Assembly (NCBI RefSeq): GCF_900604285.1
Contig: NZ_UWNY01000001.1
Coordinates: 1,183,774 to 1,247,773, forward strand
Length of the DNA: 64,000 nt
Direction: 5' to 3'
Source: Varibaculum vaginae
GTDB lineage: Bacteria > Actinomycetota > Actinomycetes > Actinomycetales > Actinomycetaceae
Of the stretch, positions 42,990 to 53,153 are shown piece by piece (positions within the stretch are counted from its first letter, which is position 1; each line of letters starts with the position of its first letter). Below the pieces are notes generated by a model. The model worked only from the letters and a program-made list of their open reading frames with translations, did not search any database and was not told the DNA's origin. A program made the translations under genes and the position numbers.

Positions 42990-44683
42990 CTATCCTGCTT
43001 TGGGTTCGTGGTTTACATAGTTGGTGATTTCGTATCCACTAATCGATATTTCTGAGAGTACTTGCTTAGTTTTTGAGGGAGTTATAGCTGCTGGATAGAA
43101 AATAGTAATTTTTCCCGGGCTCTCAATCCTTACCGTTTTTGGTTCTTGCGTACCCCCGATTATCGAAATATAGGGATGTTCGGGATCTTCGGGATCAAAA
43201 AGAGCCAACTGGAATTCAACCGCCTCTAAATCATGGGTGATGAGCAGTGCGTCGAGGTAGCCATCACCGTTTGCATCTCCATATCCAACGGTATAGAGCT
43301 TGGAAGCATCTGCACTAAAACTCTCGGAATCGAAAAAACTGGAACCATTTCCTTCATTGTCTGACAGCTTGAGTGCAGTAAACTGTTCTCTCGCATCCCA
43401 GGGAACAGTGACTTTTTCGATTGATTCTCCGTTTTGCATAGTGGCCCAACAGGGGGTGGTTTCGCTGGGCATTTTTCTAGATATGGGAGTGCCATTGCTT
43501 TCACGCCAGAAATTTTTATCTGAACAGTCTTCAAGTCCATATACGGGCAGGTAGGCCTTGGCGAAGTCAATGTTTTTGATAGCGTCCTTGGCTACTTGAG
43601 GTTCACCTGCTTTGCTCTGGCCAGGGCTTAACTCTTTTTCGGGATTTTGTTGTGGATTAGAACTGCCGGTCAACGTCATGACTTCCAGCTCGGTCGCTTC
43701 CTTTTCTGTCGGAGAATTAGATTCTTCAGATTCTCTATTTTCGTTACTGTCTGCGGACTTTAGGGTAGGTTCTGAGGGCGAATCTCCAACGGTACTGGTG
43801 GTATAGACTTCTTTACCGTCACAGGTGACGGAGGCGGGCTTTTTCAAGTTCTGCACCCACAATAGCTTGTTACTTTCGGGGTTATATGCCACGATTTGCT
43901 CCGCATTTGTGGCGGAGGGACTAGCTCCAACTAGCAGGTGTTTATCGGCATAGATTTGTTCTTTGAACTGGTATTTCTTATTCTGATTGGCTTTTACGGT
44001 GTCTTTCTTGGCACATGCGATTTTTCCGCTCACAGTCAAGAAGGGCTGTTGAAAGGCGTTATCGCATTTTGGCAAGGCGATGAGTTTACCGATTTTAGCT
44101 CCAGTTTTAGGGTCTAGAAATTGTCCTACGCCACTGCCATCTTTGAATGGTTGCAGCAAAAGCAGCTTGTCTTTTTCCGGCTCGTAAAGCGTATATGCTT
44201 GCCTGGGTTCTTTTTTATTTCTATCACTACTTTTGACGGTTTACCCCACGCTGGGTTTACCCCCACTGCGAGAGAGCCCTCTCCGGTGAATACTTTGAAG
44301 AGAGTTATTCCCAGGACGCACAACGCGAGCACTAAGATCACGCAGAGAGTAACTATTAAACCCCGCCGTGACTTACCCTTTCCACCAGCAGCCGGTTGCC
44401 CCGGAATGTTAGGAGACATCGATTGCAATACAGGATAAGCAGGAGGCAACGGTTGCGATCCTCCGGGCATCGTTTGCCTCGGGTAGGTAGGGGGCGTCGG
44501 TACAGATCCCACTGTAATTGGTTGTGCCGGAAAGTTAGGAGCTAGCGGCTGTCCCGGATAGCTAGCAGGTGTCGGTTGCCCCGGGGAAACCGCAGGCACA
44601 GGCGGGGTAGCCAGGATATTGGCATTAGGAGATCCGTAGGAGCTACCAGCATGATTACTATCGTCAGGGGAAAACTTCGACAT
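42990..44683 (-). CDS. Proline-rich single-pass protein, frame change at A-AAA-AAG
   Basis: From ATG 44683 the zero frame encodes MSKFSPDDSNHAGSSYGSPN, a Pro/Gln-rich segment, a basic stop-transfer segment and one membrane helix (GLIVTLCVILVLALCVLGIT), ending at 44126 after 185 residues. The protein logically continues in the -1 frame: KEPRQAYTLYEPEKDKLLLL, a PQQ-propeller-like region, then a Ser/Glu linker and a C-terminal domain with YTVGYGDANGDGYLDALLIT, to the stop at 42990. The change falls at the heptamer A AAA AAG (44216-44210), in the right register for -1 slippage; full product about 564 residues. An indel in the A6 run (sequencing error, mutation or phase variation) explains it equally well. 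Function unknown; the C-terminal domain is outside the cell. Confidence 0.75.
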
Positions 44684-44889
44684 ATCTCCACTTTAACAAG
44701 CCAACAAACCGCAATATTCAAAATTCGTAAATCCAGCCTAAGAGACGGGTAGAGCTATCGGTAATCTCAAAACAAAATAAACTGCTCAACGCTGGTAGCG
44801 ATATTTTGCAGGAAGTCCTGCATCTTGGAAAAAGCCTGGCTACCATGGAAAGTAAGATTTTCGAAGGCGAGTAAGAAAGGAAAATCATC

Positions 44890-45345
44890 ATGGCAGTGCA
44901 TGACAATGGACCGGAGCCCTATAGCTTCGATTTGGAAACCGAAACCAAAGAAAACACCAATTATCGCACCACCGCCTGGACCGGGAAATACCTGCAAGTA
45001 ACGCTAATGTCTATTCCGGTAGGTGAATCTATCGGGCTGGAAGTTCACCCGGACAACGACCAGTTCCTGCGTCTGGATGCCGGTAAAGGCAAAGTAGTAA
45101 TGGGGGATGCGAAAGATAACCTGACCTTTGAGCAAGAGGTTAGTGACGGCTGGGCAGTAATGGTACCGGCTGGCAAATGGCACGACATTATCAATGTCGG
45201 GGATGAACCGATGAAGGTATATGCGATTTACTCTCCTTCTCACCATGCGCAGGGAATCGTGCAGGAAACTTTCGCCCTGGCAGAAAAGGACGAGGAATCC
45301 GGCAAGGATGTTCCTCCTGAATGGACAGTGCAGCTAGGTAAATAG
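44890..45345 (+). CDS. Cupin-domain protein
   Basis: A 151-residue protein with a single cupin fold: IPVGESIGLEVHPDNDQFLRLDAGKGKV (first motif region, with one His and acidic metal-type residues) and WAVMVPAGKWHDIINVGDEP (second motif, His). AAGGAAAA precedes the ATG. Such small cupins bind metal and act as sugar isomerase-like or stress proteins; the substrate cannot be deduced. It is monocistronic and ends before a bidirectional hairpin. Confidence 0.85.
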   Translation: MAVHDNGPEPYSFDLETETKENTNYRTTAWTGKYLQVTLMSIPVGESIGLEVHPDNDQFLRLDAGKGKVVMGDAKDNLTFEQEVSDGWAVMVPAGKWHDIINVGDEPMKVYAIYSPSHHAQGIVQETFALAEKDEESGKDVPPEWTVQLGK

Positions 45346-45425
45346 CTCACTTATATTAGAAGCTGGCTCCCAAAATAGCCTCATAAAATCGCTATTTAAA
45401 CTGGAAGGCTCTGAACATAATCTTT

Positions 45426-45459
45426 AGTGGCGTCACTCCGTTATTGGGGTGGCGCCACT
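45426..45459. terminator. Hairpin between convergent genes
   Basis: AGTGGCGTCACTCC (45426-45439) pairs with 45446-45459 (a 14-bp stem with one mismatch and one wobble pair) around GTTATT, followed by AGGTTTT. It separates the cupin gene from the thiamine-binding-type gene. Confidence 0.7.
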
Positions 45460-45489
45460 AGGTTTTGTAGCAACCGGTTATAGCTAAAA

Positions 45490-45804
45490 CTAGCTTTCGG
45501 ACTGCAGCCTGTTTAGAGCGGCATCTAGGCGGGTAAGTTTCGCGGTCATTTCACCTTTGCGGCCAGGGCGGATATCCGCTTTCAGTACTAAAGATACCCG
45601 GGGGGCGAAGCGGGAAACTGCGTCACAGGCCTCTTTTACTACCTGCATACATTCATCCCACTCGCCTTCGATGGTGGTGAACATGGAATCCGTGCGGTTC
45701 GGCAGTCCCGAGTCTCGAACCACCTGTACCGCGGCAGCAACAGCGTCATGGACTCCGCCTTCAGCATCGGAGTTAGAAGGAGTAATAGAAAATGCAACTA
45801 ACAT
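45490..45804 (-). CDS. MTH1187/YkoF-like thiamine-binding family protein
   Basis: A 104-residue protein. MLVAFSITPSNSDAEGGVHD, VVRDSGLPNRTDSMFTTIEG and VSLVLKADIRPGRKG fit the UPF0045/MTH1187 family (DUF77), small ferredoxin-like-fold proteins of which some bind thiamine or its precursors. The start has a plausible upstream site. No neighbour supports a specific pathway. Confidence 0.85.
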   Translation of the reverse strand: MLVAFSITPSNSDAEGGVHDAVAAAVQVVRDSGLPNRTDSMFTTIEGEWDECMQVVKEACDAVSRFAPRVSLVLKADIRPGRKGEMTAKLTRLDAALNRLQSES

Positions 45805-46199
45805 GCTTTTACTCTAGCCTCTTTGATAGTAAAACTGGCCAGAAGCTGCGCTTGTAAAATCATTTTTTCCTCAATTCTTGCTGTTAAGCGGCGCGGTTTA
45901 AAAGATTGGAGCGTTTACCCCGAGCCTGCCGAATTTGAGGAAAAGGTGAGAAATATTGCTAACTGGTTTCTGGCGGCTGATTAGTACGCTGGGCACTGCC
46001 CCTGCTAGGGTTAAAGGGTAGCTGATTGTTCTTGATTTCCTTAAAGGGTTCATTAATAGCCAGCTAACAGGCTCCCCGGGCAACTGGTGAAACCAGTGGT
46101 CAGGGGGATGCGGTTGGGCAGTGGGTGAGAATTCAGACGACTTCCTGCTGTCGCGCGCAAAATTTCATACCGGGCAGCTATTTCATATAAGGGAAGACT
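45805..46199 (+). other. Leader region of the purine operon
   Basis: About 395 bp upstream of purL with no convincing gene. It contains hairpin-prone sequence (ACTGGT-GAA-ACCAGT around 46084-46098) and, nearer the gene, TTTCATATAAGGGAAGAC with a purL ribosome site. I looked for purine, PRPP and tetrahydrofolate riboswitch signatures and could not match one. Confidence 0.4.
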
Positions 46200-49100
46200 T
46201 TGAATAAGCGGATTTTCGTAAGAAAAAAGAACGATACTACCCAGTTCAATGTCTATGACATTTTCGGCCTTGATACGGCTGCGCTGGAACAAGCCAAATA
46301 CACGGTATTCGCCGAGGTTAATCAGGATATTGTTCTTGATCAGATTGATATTGAAGACTTTTACGTCCTCGAATACCTACCTGGCCAGTTTGATCAACGC
46401 GCAGATGCTGCCGAAAAATGCCTAGCGCTCCAAGGCTATACGGCTACTGTGAAATGCGGATACGGACGTACAGGGCGGGTTAAATTCAACCCTATCGAAA
46501 TGCGCCTCAAAGATATGTCGGTGCTGGAAAACGAAACTTATGTTCCCAACCGGCAGTTGCCGCCCAGTGTTGAAATCACTGCAGACTACTACGAGCAATC
46601 CTCCTTGGCGATGACCAAGGAGGATTTGCTTTTCATTAAAGAATATTTTGATAGCATCGGGCGTCTTCCCACCGAAACTGAAATCAAGGTAATAGACACC
46701 TACTGGTCAGACCATTGCCGGCATACCACTTTTGAAACTGAACTTACAGAGGCTACTTTCATCGGCCCCTATGCGGCTCGCCTACAGGAAGAATGGGCTT
46801 GCTATCTCGCTGAACGCAACCCCGATAAACCGATTACCCTGATGGATCTGGCTACTCTGTCGGCAAAACGTGAAAAGGTGAAAAATCAGGAAGTCTCTAA
46901 CGAGATCAACGCCTGCTCGGTGTATGTAACCGTGGGGGGTGAACGCTATATCCTGCAGTTCAAGAACGAAACTCATAACCATCCCACCGAGATCGAACCT
47001 TTTGGGGGTGCTTCTACCTGTATCGGAGGAGCTATCCGGGATCCCTTATCGGGACGCACCTTTGTTTACCAAGCAATGCGTATCTCCGGTAGTGCTGATC
47101 CCCGAATAGAAGACCCGATAGAAGGTAAACTTTCCAGTAAAGAAATTACTCAGGGAGCGGCCGCCGGATATTCCTCTTACGGTAACCAGATTGGGTTAAC
47201 CACAAACTATGTTAAAGAAATTTATCACCCCGGTTACCGGGCAAAACGCCTTGAATTAGGGTTCGTAGTGGGAGCGGCTCCCGCCGAGAATATTATTCGC
47301 GAGGAACCTGCTCCCGGGGACTTGATTCTGTTAATCGGAGGGCGTACCGGACGTGACGGAATTGGGGGAGCCACCGGCTCTTCCAAAACTCATACTCGGG
47401 ACTCCTCGCAAACTTGTGGAGCCGAGGTACAAAAGGGTAACCCCATTATTGAACGCAAGATTCAGCGGCTCTTCCGTCGCGGTGAAGTCGCGAAACGAAT
47501 TAAGAAATGTAATGACTTCGGTGCGGGGGGAGTGTCTGTCGCCATCGGAGAACTAGCTCCTGGACTGGAAATCGAACTGGACCGGGTGCCAGTAAAATAC
47601 CAAGGGCTAAACGGAACCGAGTTAGCGATCTCTGAGTCGCAAGAACGCATGGCAGTCTGTATAGACCCCGCGGATCTGCAATTCTTCTATGATGCGTGCG
47701 CAAGTGAAGACGTAGAAGTAACCCACGTGGCTACCGTTACCGCCGATAAGCGCCTAGTTATGCATTACCTGGGAGAAACCATCGTCGATATTTCCCGGGA
47801 CTTCTTGGACACCAATGGGGTACGTTCCCACACGCAGTTCGCGGCAGTCTCTAATGGGACAATCACTCCCGAGCGCAAAGTTTCCGGGGATAATTTGCAG
47901 CAAAAACTAGCAAATAACCTGGCGGACTTAAATATTTGTTCCCAGCGCGGCTTAAACGAGATTTTCGATTCCTCGATTGGCGCCACCACCTTGACTTTGC
48001 CCTACGGAGGCAAATTTCAGCGCACCCCCTCCCAAGTCAGCGCGCAACTAGTTTCGGTTGAAGAGGGACAGGCCGAGGTGGCCTCGGTAGCAGCCTATGG
48101 ATTTGAACCTTCGCTGGCGGAACTGAGTCCTTACCACAGCGCGATCGTTTCAGTCGTGCAATCCATGTCACGTCTGGCAGCAGCTGGAGTAGATTACCGG
48201 GATTTGTATTTCACTTTCCAAGAGTATTTCCCTCGCCTGGGCGAAGACCCTGAAAAGTGGGGGACAGTGGTAGAAGCGCTTCTGGGAGCAAACCGGGTAT
48301 TACGCCACTTCCATCTCGCTTCCATCGGAGGCAAAGATTCTATGTCTGGCACTTTCGAAGATATGAATGTGCCGCCCACTTTGGTTAGCTTCGCAATTGG
48401 GATGCAGGAAGCAGCTAAGTTACGCACTCCGGAGTTGAAAGCTCGCAATCACCGTCTCTATCTGTTGAAAGTTAAAACAGATGAGCTAGGAACGGTTGAT
48501 TTAGAATCCTTCCAAGAGAATTTAGATCAGCTACAAAAGATTAATCCGCTCTCGGCCTATGCGTTAGGGTACGGAGGAATTGCCGAGGCGCTACCAAAAA
48601 TGGCCTTCGGGAACCGGATCGGTTTCGAAATTAACACTGAAGAGGATCTCTTTGCTTCTCGCTATGGCAGTTTCTTGATTGAGACTGACCAGCATTTAGA
48701 TTTGCCTTTGCTGGGATACACCGGGAGCTGGGCGAAAACCGTTATTAACGGTAATCAGCTGAAGCTGGATGTTCTACAGGAGGCATGGGAACAGCCTTTA
48801 GCAGAGATTTTCCCCACCGCTGGGAAACGGATTAACCAAAAAGTTGAGCAAGTTAGCGATGCTTGTTTGAACAAAACTTGTCACGCGCCCTATCGAATAC
48901 AAAATCCCCGGGTGTTTATCCCTATCTTCCCGGGCACTAACTGTGAATACGATATGAGTCGGGCTTTTACGCGCGAAGGGGCGCAGGTGGTAACCGGGGT
49001 TTACCGGGATGCCACTTCGTATGCACGTCAAATTGAGCAGGCTGATATCTTTGCACTGCCTGGGGGATTCTCCGTGGGAGATGAACCAGATGGTTCTGCA

Positions 49101-49646
49101 AAGTTCATTGTTTCAGTGCTCAGGCAGGCAGAAGTAAAAGAGGCCGTACATTCGTTACTGCGTAAAGGAGGCCTAATTCTGGGAATCTGTAATGGTTTCC
49201 AGGCGTTAATCAAATCGGGTTTGCTGCCCTACGGACAAATTCGGGATTTAGAACCTGATTCGCCCACTCTGGCAGCAAATGATAGTGGACACCACGTGGC
49301 CAAAATTGTGCATACTTCAGTATCTTCGGTGGCTTCTCCCTGGCTGAGCTCCTTTGACGTGGGAGAAGTCCATCAGATACCGATTTCTCATGGTGAAGGA
49401 CGGGTAGTGATGAGCCAGAAGGACTATCACAAGTACCTGGCGTCCGGCCAGATAGCTACCCAATATCTGGGGGAAAACCCCAATGGATCTTCCTTCGGAA
49501 TCGAAGGGCTGTTGGCTCATCAAGGGCAAATCCTGGGCAAGATGGGTCATTCAGAAAGGAGCGGTAGCGGTTTATACCTCAACTACTGCCCCGAAATAGA
49601 ACAAAACCTATTTAGAAACGGGGTTAATTATTTCCGATGGATGTAG
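46200..49646 (+). CDS. purL: Phosphoribosylformylglycinamidine synthase, single-chain
   Basis: An 1148-residue single-chain FGAM synthase. Its TTG start at 46200 follows AAGGGAAG. The synthase core has DTYWSDHCRHTTFETEL, NETHNHPTEIEPFGGASTC and GSSKTHTRDSS. The C-terminal glutaminase has IPIFPGTNCEYDM, the nucleophile region LILGICNGFQ and ISHGEGRV. It converts FGAR, glutamine and ATP to FGAM. This shorter single-chain form is typical of Clostridia, Bifidobacteria and Actinomycetaceae, which lack separate PurQ and PurS. The purE start overlaps its last codons by 10 bp. Confidence 0.96.
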   Translation: MNKRIFVRKKNDTTQFNVYDIFGLDTAALEQAKYTVFAEVNQDIVLDQIDIEDFYVLEYLPGQFDQRADAAEKCLALQGYTATVKCGYGRTGRVKFNPIEMRLKDMSVLENETYVPNRQLPPSVEITADYYEQSSLAMTKEDLLFIKEYFDSIGRLPTETEIKVIDTYWSDHCRHTTFETELTEATFIGPYAARLQEEWACYLAERNPDKPITLMDLATLSAKREKVKNQEVSNEINACSVYVTVGGERYILQFKNETHNHPTEIEPFGGASTCIGGAIRDPLSGRTFVYQAMRISGSADPRIEDPIEGKLSSKEITQGAAAGYSSYGNQIGLTTNYVKEIYHPGYRAKRLELGFVVGAAPAENIIREEPAPGDLILLIGGRTGRDGIGGATGSSKTHTRDSSQTCGAEVQKGNPIIERKIQRLFRRGEVAKRIKKCNDFGAGGVSVAIGELAPGLEIELDRVPVKYQGLNGTELAISESQERMAVCIDPADLQFFYDACASEDVEVTHVATVTADKRLVMHYLGETIVDISRDFLDTNGVRSHTQFAAVSNGTITPERKVSGDNLQQKLANNLADLNICSQRGLNEIFDSSIGATTLTLPYGGKFQRTPSQVSAQLVSVEEGQAEVASVAAYGFEPSLAELSPYHSAIVSVVQSMSRLAAAGVDYRDLYFTFQEYFPRLGEDPEKWGTVVEALLGANRVLRHFHLASIGGKDSMSGTFEDMNVPPTLVSFAIGMQEAAKLRTPELKARNHRLYLLKVKTDELGTVDLESFQENLDQLQKINPLSAYALGYGGIAEALPKMAFGNRIGFEINTEEDLFASRYGSFLIETDQHLDLPLLGYTGSWAKTVINGNQLKLDVLQEAWEQPLAEIFPTAGKRINQKVEQVSDACLNKTCHAPYRIQNPRVFIPIFPGTNCEYDMSRAFTREGAQVVTGVYRDATSYARQIEQADIFALPGGFSVGDEPDGSAKFIVSVLRQAEVKEAVHSLLRKGGLILGICNGFQALIKSGLLPYGQIRDLEPDSPTLAANDSGHHVAKIVHTSVSSVASPWLSSFDVGEVHQIPISHGEGRVVMSQKDYHKYLASGQIATQYLGENPNGSSFGIEGLLAHQGQILGKMGHSERSGSGLYLNYCPEIEQNLFRNGVNYFRWM

Positions 49647-50107
49647 CAATCATTTTTGGTTCCGCCTCCGATAAGGAAAAAATGGCGGGAGCGGCCAAAT
49701 GTTTAGACGAATTCGGATTGGAATATAAAGCTTATATCGCTTCGGCACATCGGGTACCGGAACTTTTAGAGAAGATTCTAAAAGAGGCTGTGGACTCGGG
49801 GGCAAAAGCCATAATCGCCGGGGCTGGCCTAGCAGCGCACCTACCGGGGGTAATCGCCTCTAAAGTGACGATTCCAGTAATCGGAGTGCCACTAGATGCG
49901 GCTTTAGGTGGGCAAGATGCCCTTTACTCAATTGTGCAAATGCCGAAGGGTATCCCGGTTTCAACAGTAGGAATTAATAACTCTTACAATGCAGCCATGA
50001 CCGCGGTGCAGATTATTGGTACCAGCAATGAAAAGGTAGCCGCACAACTCAAAGAATACCGCACCAATATGAAGAAAAAGTTTACTGCCGATCCGGTTAG
50101 TTTTTAA
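49637..50107 (+). CDS. purE: N5-carboxyaminoimidazole ribonucleotide mutase
   Basis: A 156-residue PurE. The active-site blocks are IIFGSASDKEKM, YIASAHRVPE (catalytic His) and IIAGAGLAAHLPGV, the last reading GLAAHLPG where most class I enzymes have GGAAHLPG. SIVQMPKGIPVSTVGINN closes the site. It moves the carboxyl group of N5-CAIR to give CAIR. The ATPase partner purK is not in the window. Translation is coupled to purL. Confidence 0.94.
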   Translation: MDVAIIFGSASDKEKMAGAAKCLDEFGLEYKAYIASAHRVPELLEKILKEAVDSGAKAIIAGAGLAAHLPGVIASKVTIPVIGVPLDAALGGQDALYSIVQMPKGIPVSTVGINNSYNAAMTAVQIIGTSNEKVAAQLKEYRTNMKKKFTADPVSF

Positions 50108-50135
50108 AAGAAAAATTTAAAAAAGAAGGCAAATA

Positions 50136-50846
50136 ATGGAAAAGAAAGAATTCCTTTACGAGGGCAAAGCCAAGAAAATTTATGCTACTGATGACCCAGA
50201 TAAGGTCATTGTTTATTACAAAGACGATGCCACCGCCGGCAATGGCGAAAAGAAAGGTACCATTAAAGATAAAGGCATTATCAATAATGAGCTCACCAGC
50301 TATCTATTTGAAATGCTAGCGTCACACGGGGTAAAAACCCACTTCATTGAGAAGCTGAACGATCGTGAACAGTTGTGCTGGAAACTAGATATCGTTCCTC
50401 TAGAGGTAATCACTCGTAACATTATCGCGGGTTCAATGGCAAAGCGGCTAGGGATAGAAGAGGGCACCGTCCCGAAGAAAATGATTCAAGAGTTCTCCTA
50501 TAAGGATGATGACCTGGGAGATCCCCTGATTAATTCCGACCACGCGGTGGCCATTGGGGCTGCTACCGAGGAAGAGGTGGCAGAAATCTTGCAGGTGACC
50601 GCGAAGATTAACCAGATTCTTTCTGAAGCGTTCAAGAAAGAAGGTGTTCTCCTGGTGGACTTTAAGATCGAGTTTGGCAGGGATAAGGACGGAAATCTGC
50701 TGCTTGCTGATGAAATTACTCCTGATACTTGTCGGCTGTGGGACGCGGAAACTAAGAAGAAATTAGATAAGGATCGTTTCCGGCGGGATCTAGGCGGCAT
50801 TGAAGAAGCCTATAAAGAAATCCTGCATCGCATTACCAAGAAATAG
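50136..50846 (+). CDS. purC: SAICAR synthetase
   Basis: A 236-residue PurC of normal length. [20 protein letters not shown], the loop [30 protein letters not shown] and [12 protein letters not shown] are the conserved ATP- and CAIR-binding blocks. It joins CAIR to aspartate. AAAGAAGGC upstream serves as ribosome site. A strong hairpin follows in the 81-bp gap before purM. Confidence 0.96.
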   Translation: MEKKEFLYEGKAKKIYATDDPDKVIVYYKDDATAGNGEKKGTIKDKGIINNELTSYLFEMLASHGVKTHFIEKLNDREQLCWKLDIVPLEVITRNIIAGSMAKRLGIEEGTVPKKMIQEFSYKDDDLGDPLINSDHAVAIGAATEEEVAEILQVTAKINQILSEAFKKEGVLLVDFKIEFGRDKDGNLLLADEITPDTCRLWDAETKKKLDKDRFRRDLGGIEEAYKEILHRITKK

Positions 50847-50860
50847 TTTTTACTGCTAAA

Positions 50861-50893
50861 TCCTGGGGCGGAGGAAGCCCCTCCGCCCCAGGA
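50861..50893. repeat. Perfect 14-bp-arm hairpin between purC and purM
   Basis: TCCTGGGGCGGAGG (50861-50874) pairs perfectly with 50880-50893 around AAGCC. No T run follows, so it may partly terminate or stabilise the upstream message rather than end it. Confidence 0.75.
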
Positions 50894-50927
50894 AAATAGT
50901 TATACAGGGCAAGGGAAAATAGATAAT

Positions 50928-51911
50928 ATGGTCAGCTATAAAGATGCCGGTGTCGATAAAGAGGCAGGATACGAGCATGTTCGCCGGCTAAAGCAAATGG
51001 TAGCCTCCACCCAAAATAAACAGGTTTTGGGGTCACTGGGATCCTTTGCTGCTCTCTACGAACTCGGAAAATATCAAGAACCTGTCCTGGTTTCCGGTAC
51101 TGACGGGGTAGGTACCAAGCTGAAAATCGCCTTCGCCCTAAAAAAATACGATACCGTAGGCATCGATCTGGTGGCCATGTGTGTAAATGATGTACTCTGC
51201 CATGGAGCCAGACCCCTGTTCTTTTTAGATTACCTGGCTTGTTCCCAACTAGATGCGGAGGTGTCTTCACAGCTAGTGGCGGGAGTGGTTTCGGGATGTA
51301 AACAGGCGGGTGCGGCTCTAGTCGGGGGAGAAACTGCGGAGATGCCCGGATTCTATCAAAGCGGTGAATACGATATGGCCGGGTTTGCTGTAGGGGTAGT
51401 AGAAAAGTCTGCCATAATCGATGGGTCGGCGATTAAAGCCGGTGATTTAGTGTTGGCGCTGCCTTCTTCCGGATTACATTCTAACGGATTTTCACTGGTG
51501 CGGGCAGTCTTTAAAGATGATTTCCCAGCGGAATTGCTTACCCCCACGAGAATCTATGTCCCCGAGATCCTGTCTTTGCTTGACCAGAGAATCGAAATTC
51601 ACGGCCTGGCGAATATCACCGGGGGTGGGCTAGAAGAAAACGTTCCTCGGATCATTCCCCCAGGGTTGTGCGCACGGATTGAAAAAGGAAAAATTCGTAT
51701 TCCCGCTATCTTTAAACGCGAAGAATTCGCGGCAGTACCCGAAAGTGAAATGTGGGGAACCTTCAATATGGGAGTGGGATTCACCCTGGTAATTCCCCCC
51801 GAAGAACTGCCGAAAGTAACCGCTGCGTTGCCCGAGGCCTATCAAATCGGAGAAATCCTTAGCAAAGAGCAATGCGATGACCCTGCCGAAAATAAAATCT
51901 GTCTGCTCTAA
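50928..51911 (+). CDS. purM: AIR synthetase
   Basis: A 327-residue PurM. MVSYKDAGVDKEAGYEHVRR, SGTDGVGTKLKIAF, IDLVAMCVNDVLCHGARPLF and the ATP-grasp-like GGETAEMPGFY region are the family blocks; ANITGGGLEENVPRI closes the active site. It cyclises FGAM to AIR. AGGGCAAGGG precedes the ATG. Confidence 0.96.
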   Translation: MVSYKDAGVDKEAGYEHVRRLKQMVASTQNKQVLGSLGSFAALYELGKYQEPVLVSGTDGVGTKLKIAFALKKYDTVGIDLVAMCVNDVLCHGARPLFFLDYLACSQLDAEVSSQLVAGVVSGCKQAGAALVGGETAEMPGFYQSGEYDMAGFAVGVVEKSAIIDGSAIKAGDLVLALPSSGLHSNGFSLVRAVFKDDFPAELLTPTRIYVPEILSLLDQRIEIHGLANITGGGLEENVPRIIPPGLCARIEKGKIRIPAIFKREEFAAVPESEMWGTFNMGVGFTLVIPPEELPKVTAALPEAYQIGEILSKEQCDDPAENKICLL

Positions 51912-51950
51912 CCGCAAGTAACCAAGCCAGCTAGGAAAGAGAAAATACTA

Positions 51951-53144
51951 ATGGCCAAGATTTTGATAGTAGGCAACGGGGGACGTGAAAATGCGATTAA
52001 ACGTGCCCTGGAAGCTCACGAAATTGCCCAAACCACTTCCTCTGATATGCAGGAAATTTTGCGGATAGCCCAGGAATTCGCCGCAGATTTAACGATTGTG
52101 GGCAGCGAAGAACTGCTGGTAGCGGGGATTGAGGATTTATTTAGCCAGGCCGGGATGAAACTCTTTGGCCCAGGTAAAGCGGCGGCTCGCCTGGAAGGCT
52201 CTAAAGCCTATGCCAAAGACTTTATGCGCAAATACGGGGTTAAAACTGCGCGCTATGAAACCTTCACTGATCCGCAGGCCGCCATCGCGGGGCTAGCTGA
52301 TTTTAACTTGCCGGTAGTGGTTAAAGCCTCCGGGCTAGCCGCCGGTAAAGGCGTGATTATTTGCCAGAGCACCCAGGAAGCACGAGACGCAATCTCGGAA
52401 ATAATGGTGGAGCAACGATTCGGGCAGGCCGGCGAAAAAGTAGTGCTGGAAGAATTCTTGGTAGGTAAGGAAGCTTCGATTCTTAGTCTGGCTAATGAAA
52501 AGGGGATTTTCCCGCTAGTCTCCGCCAAGGATCATAAGAAAATTGGCGAGGGGGAGACCGGCCCTAACACCGGGGGGATGGGAACTTTTGCTCCGAATCC
52601 TTTCTACACGGCGCAGCGGCAAGCAGAGTTCGAACGTGATATTTTGGCTCCCACCTTAAAGGGAATCCAAGCGGAAGGTCTTGAATTCGCCGGTTGCATC
52701 TTCTTTGGGTTGATGCTCACCGATAACGGCACTTACCTGCTGGAATACAATATGCGCTTCGGGGATCCGGAAACTCAAGTAGTGTTGCCTCTAGTAGAAG
52801 GGGATTTTTATCAGTTATTGGTTACCTGTATGCAGCGGCGTCTGAAACCTGCTGATATTAAAATCCGCGATCAAAAAGCTATTTGCCTGGTGTTGGCTTC
52901 CGGAGGATATCCGGGGAGCTACGAGAAAGGCAAAGAGATTACCGGACTAGAGGGTGTGGATTATCTCGATGCCGGGGTGCGGCACGAAAACGGGAAAGCC
53001 TATACCGATGGCGGACGGGTGTTGAACCTTGTGGCTCGCGCGAACACTTTAGAGGCTGCTCGCCAGGTGGTTTATGAAGCCGCGCAAGAAGTGGATTTCC
53101 AGGGAAAAACCTATCGGAAAGATATCGGTGCAGATGCGATTTAG
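51951..53144 (+). CDS. purD: Phosphoribosylamine-glycine ligase (GARS)
   Basis: A 397-residue ATP-grasp ligase. ILIVGNGGRENAIKRALEAH (the usual GGREHA reads GGRENA), LPVVVKASGLAAGKGVIICQ, GPNTGGMGTFAPNPF and LEYNMRFGDPETQVVLPLV are conserved. The N-terminal domain is slightly short. It joins phosphoribosylamine and glycine. GGAAAGAGAAA precedes the ATG; the purF start lies nine bases after its stop. Confidence 0.95.
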   Translation: MAKILIVGNGGRENAIKRALEAHEIAQTTSSDMQEILRIAQEFAADLTIVGSEELLVAGIEDLFSQAGMKLFGPGKAAARLEGSKAYAKDFMRKYGVKTARYETFTDPQAAIAGLADFNLPVVVKASGLAAGKGVIICQSTQEARDAISEIMVEQRFGQAGEKVVLEEFLVGKEASILSLANEKGIFPLVSAKDHKKIGEGETGPNTGGMGTFAPNPFYTAQRQAEFERDILAPTLKGIQAEGLEFAGCIFFGLMLTDNGTYLLEYNMRFGDPETQVVLPLVEGDFYQLLVTCMQRRLKPADIKIRDQKAICLVLASGGYPGSYEKGKEITGLEGVDYLDAGVRHENGKAYTDGGRVLNLVARANTLEAARQVVYEAAQEVDFQGKTYRKDIGADAI

Positions 53145-53153
53145 GAGCAAAAG

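Noticed and set aside
45805-46199. Riboswitch before purL
   Set aside because: Hairpins are present but none of the purine, PRPP, guanine or tetrahydrofolate consensus elements could be recognised.
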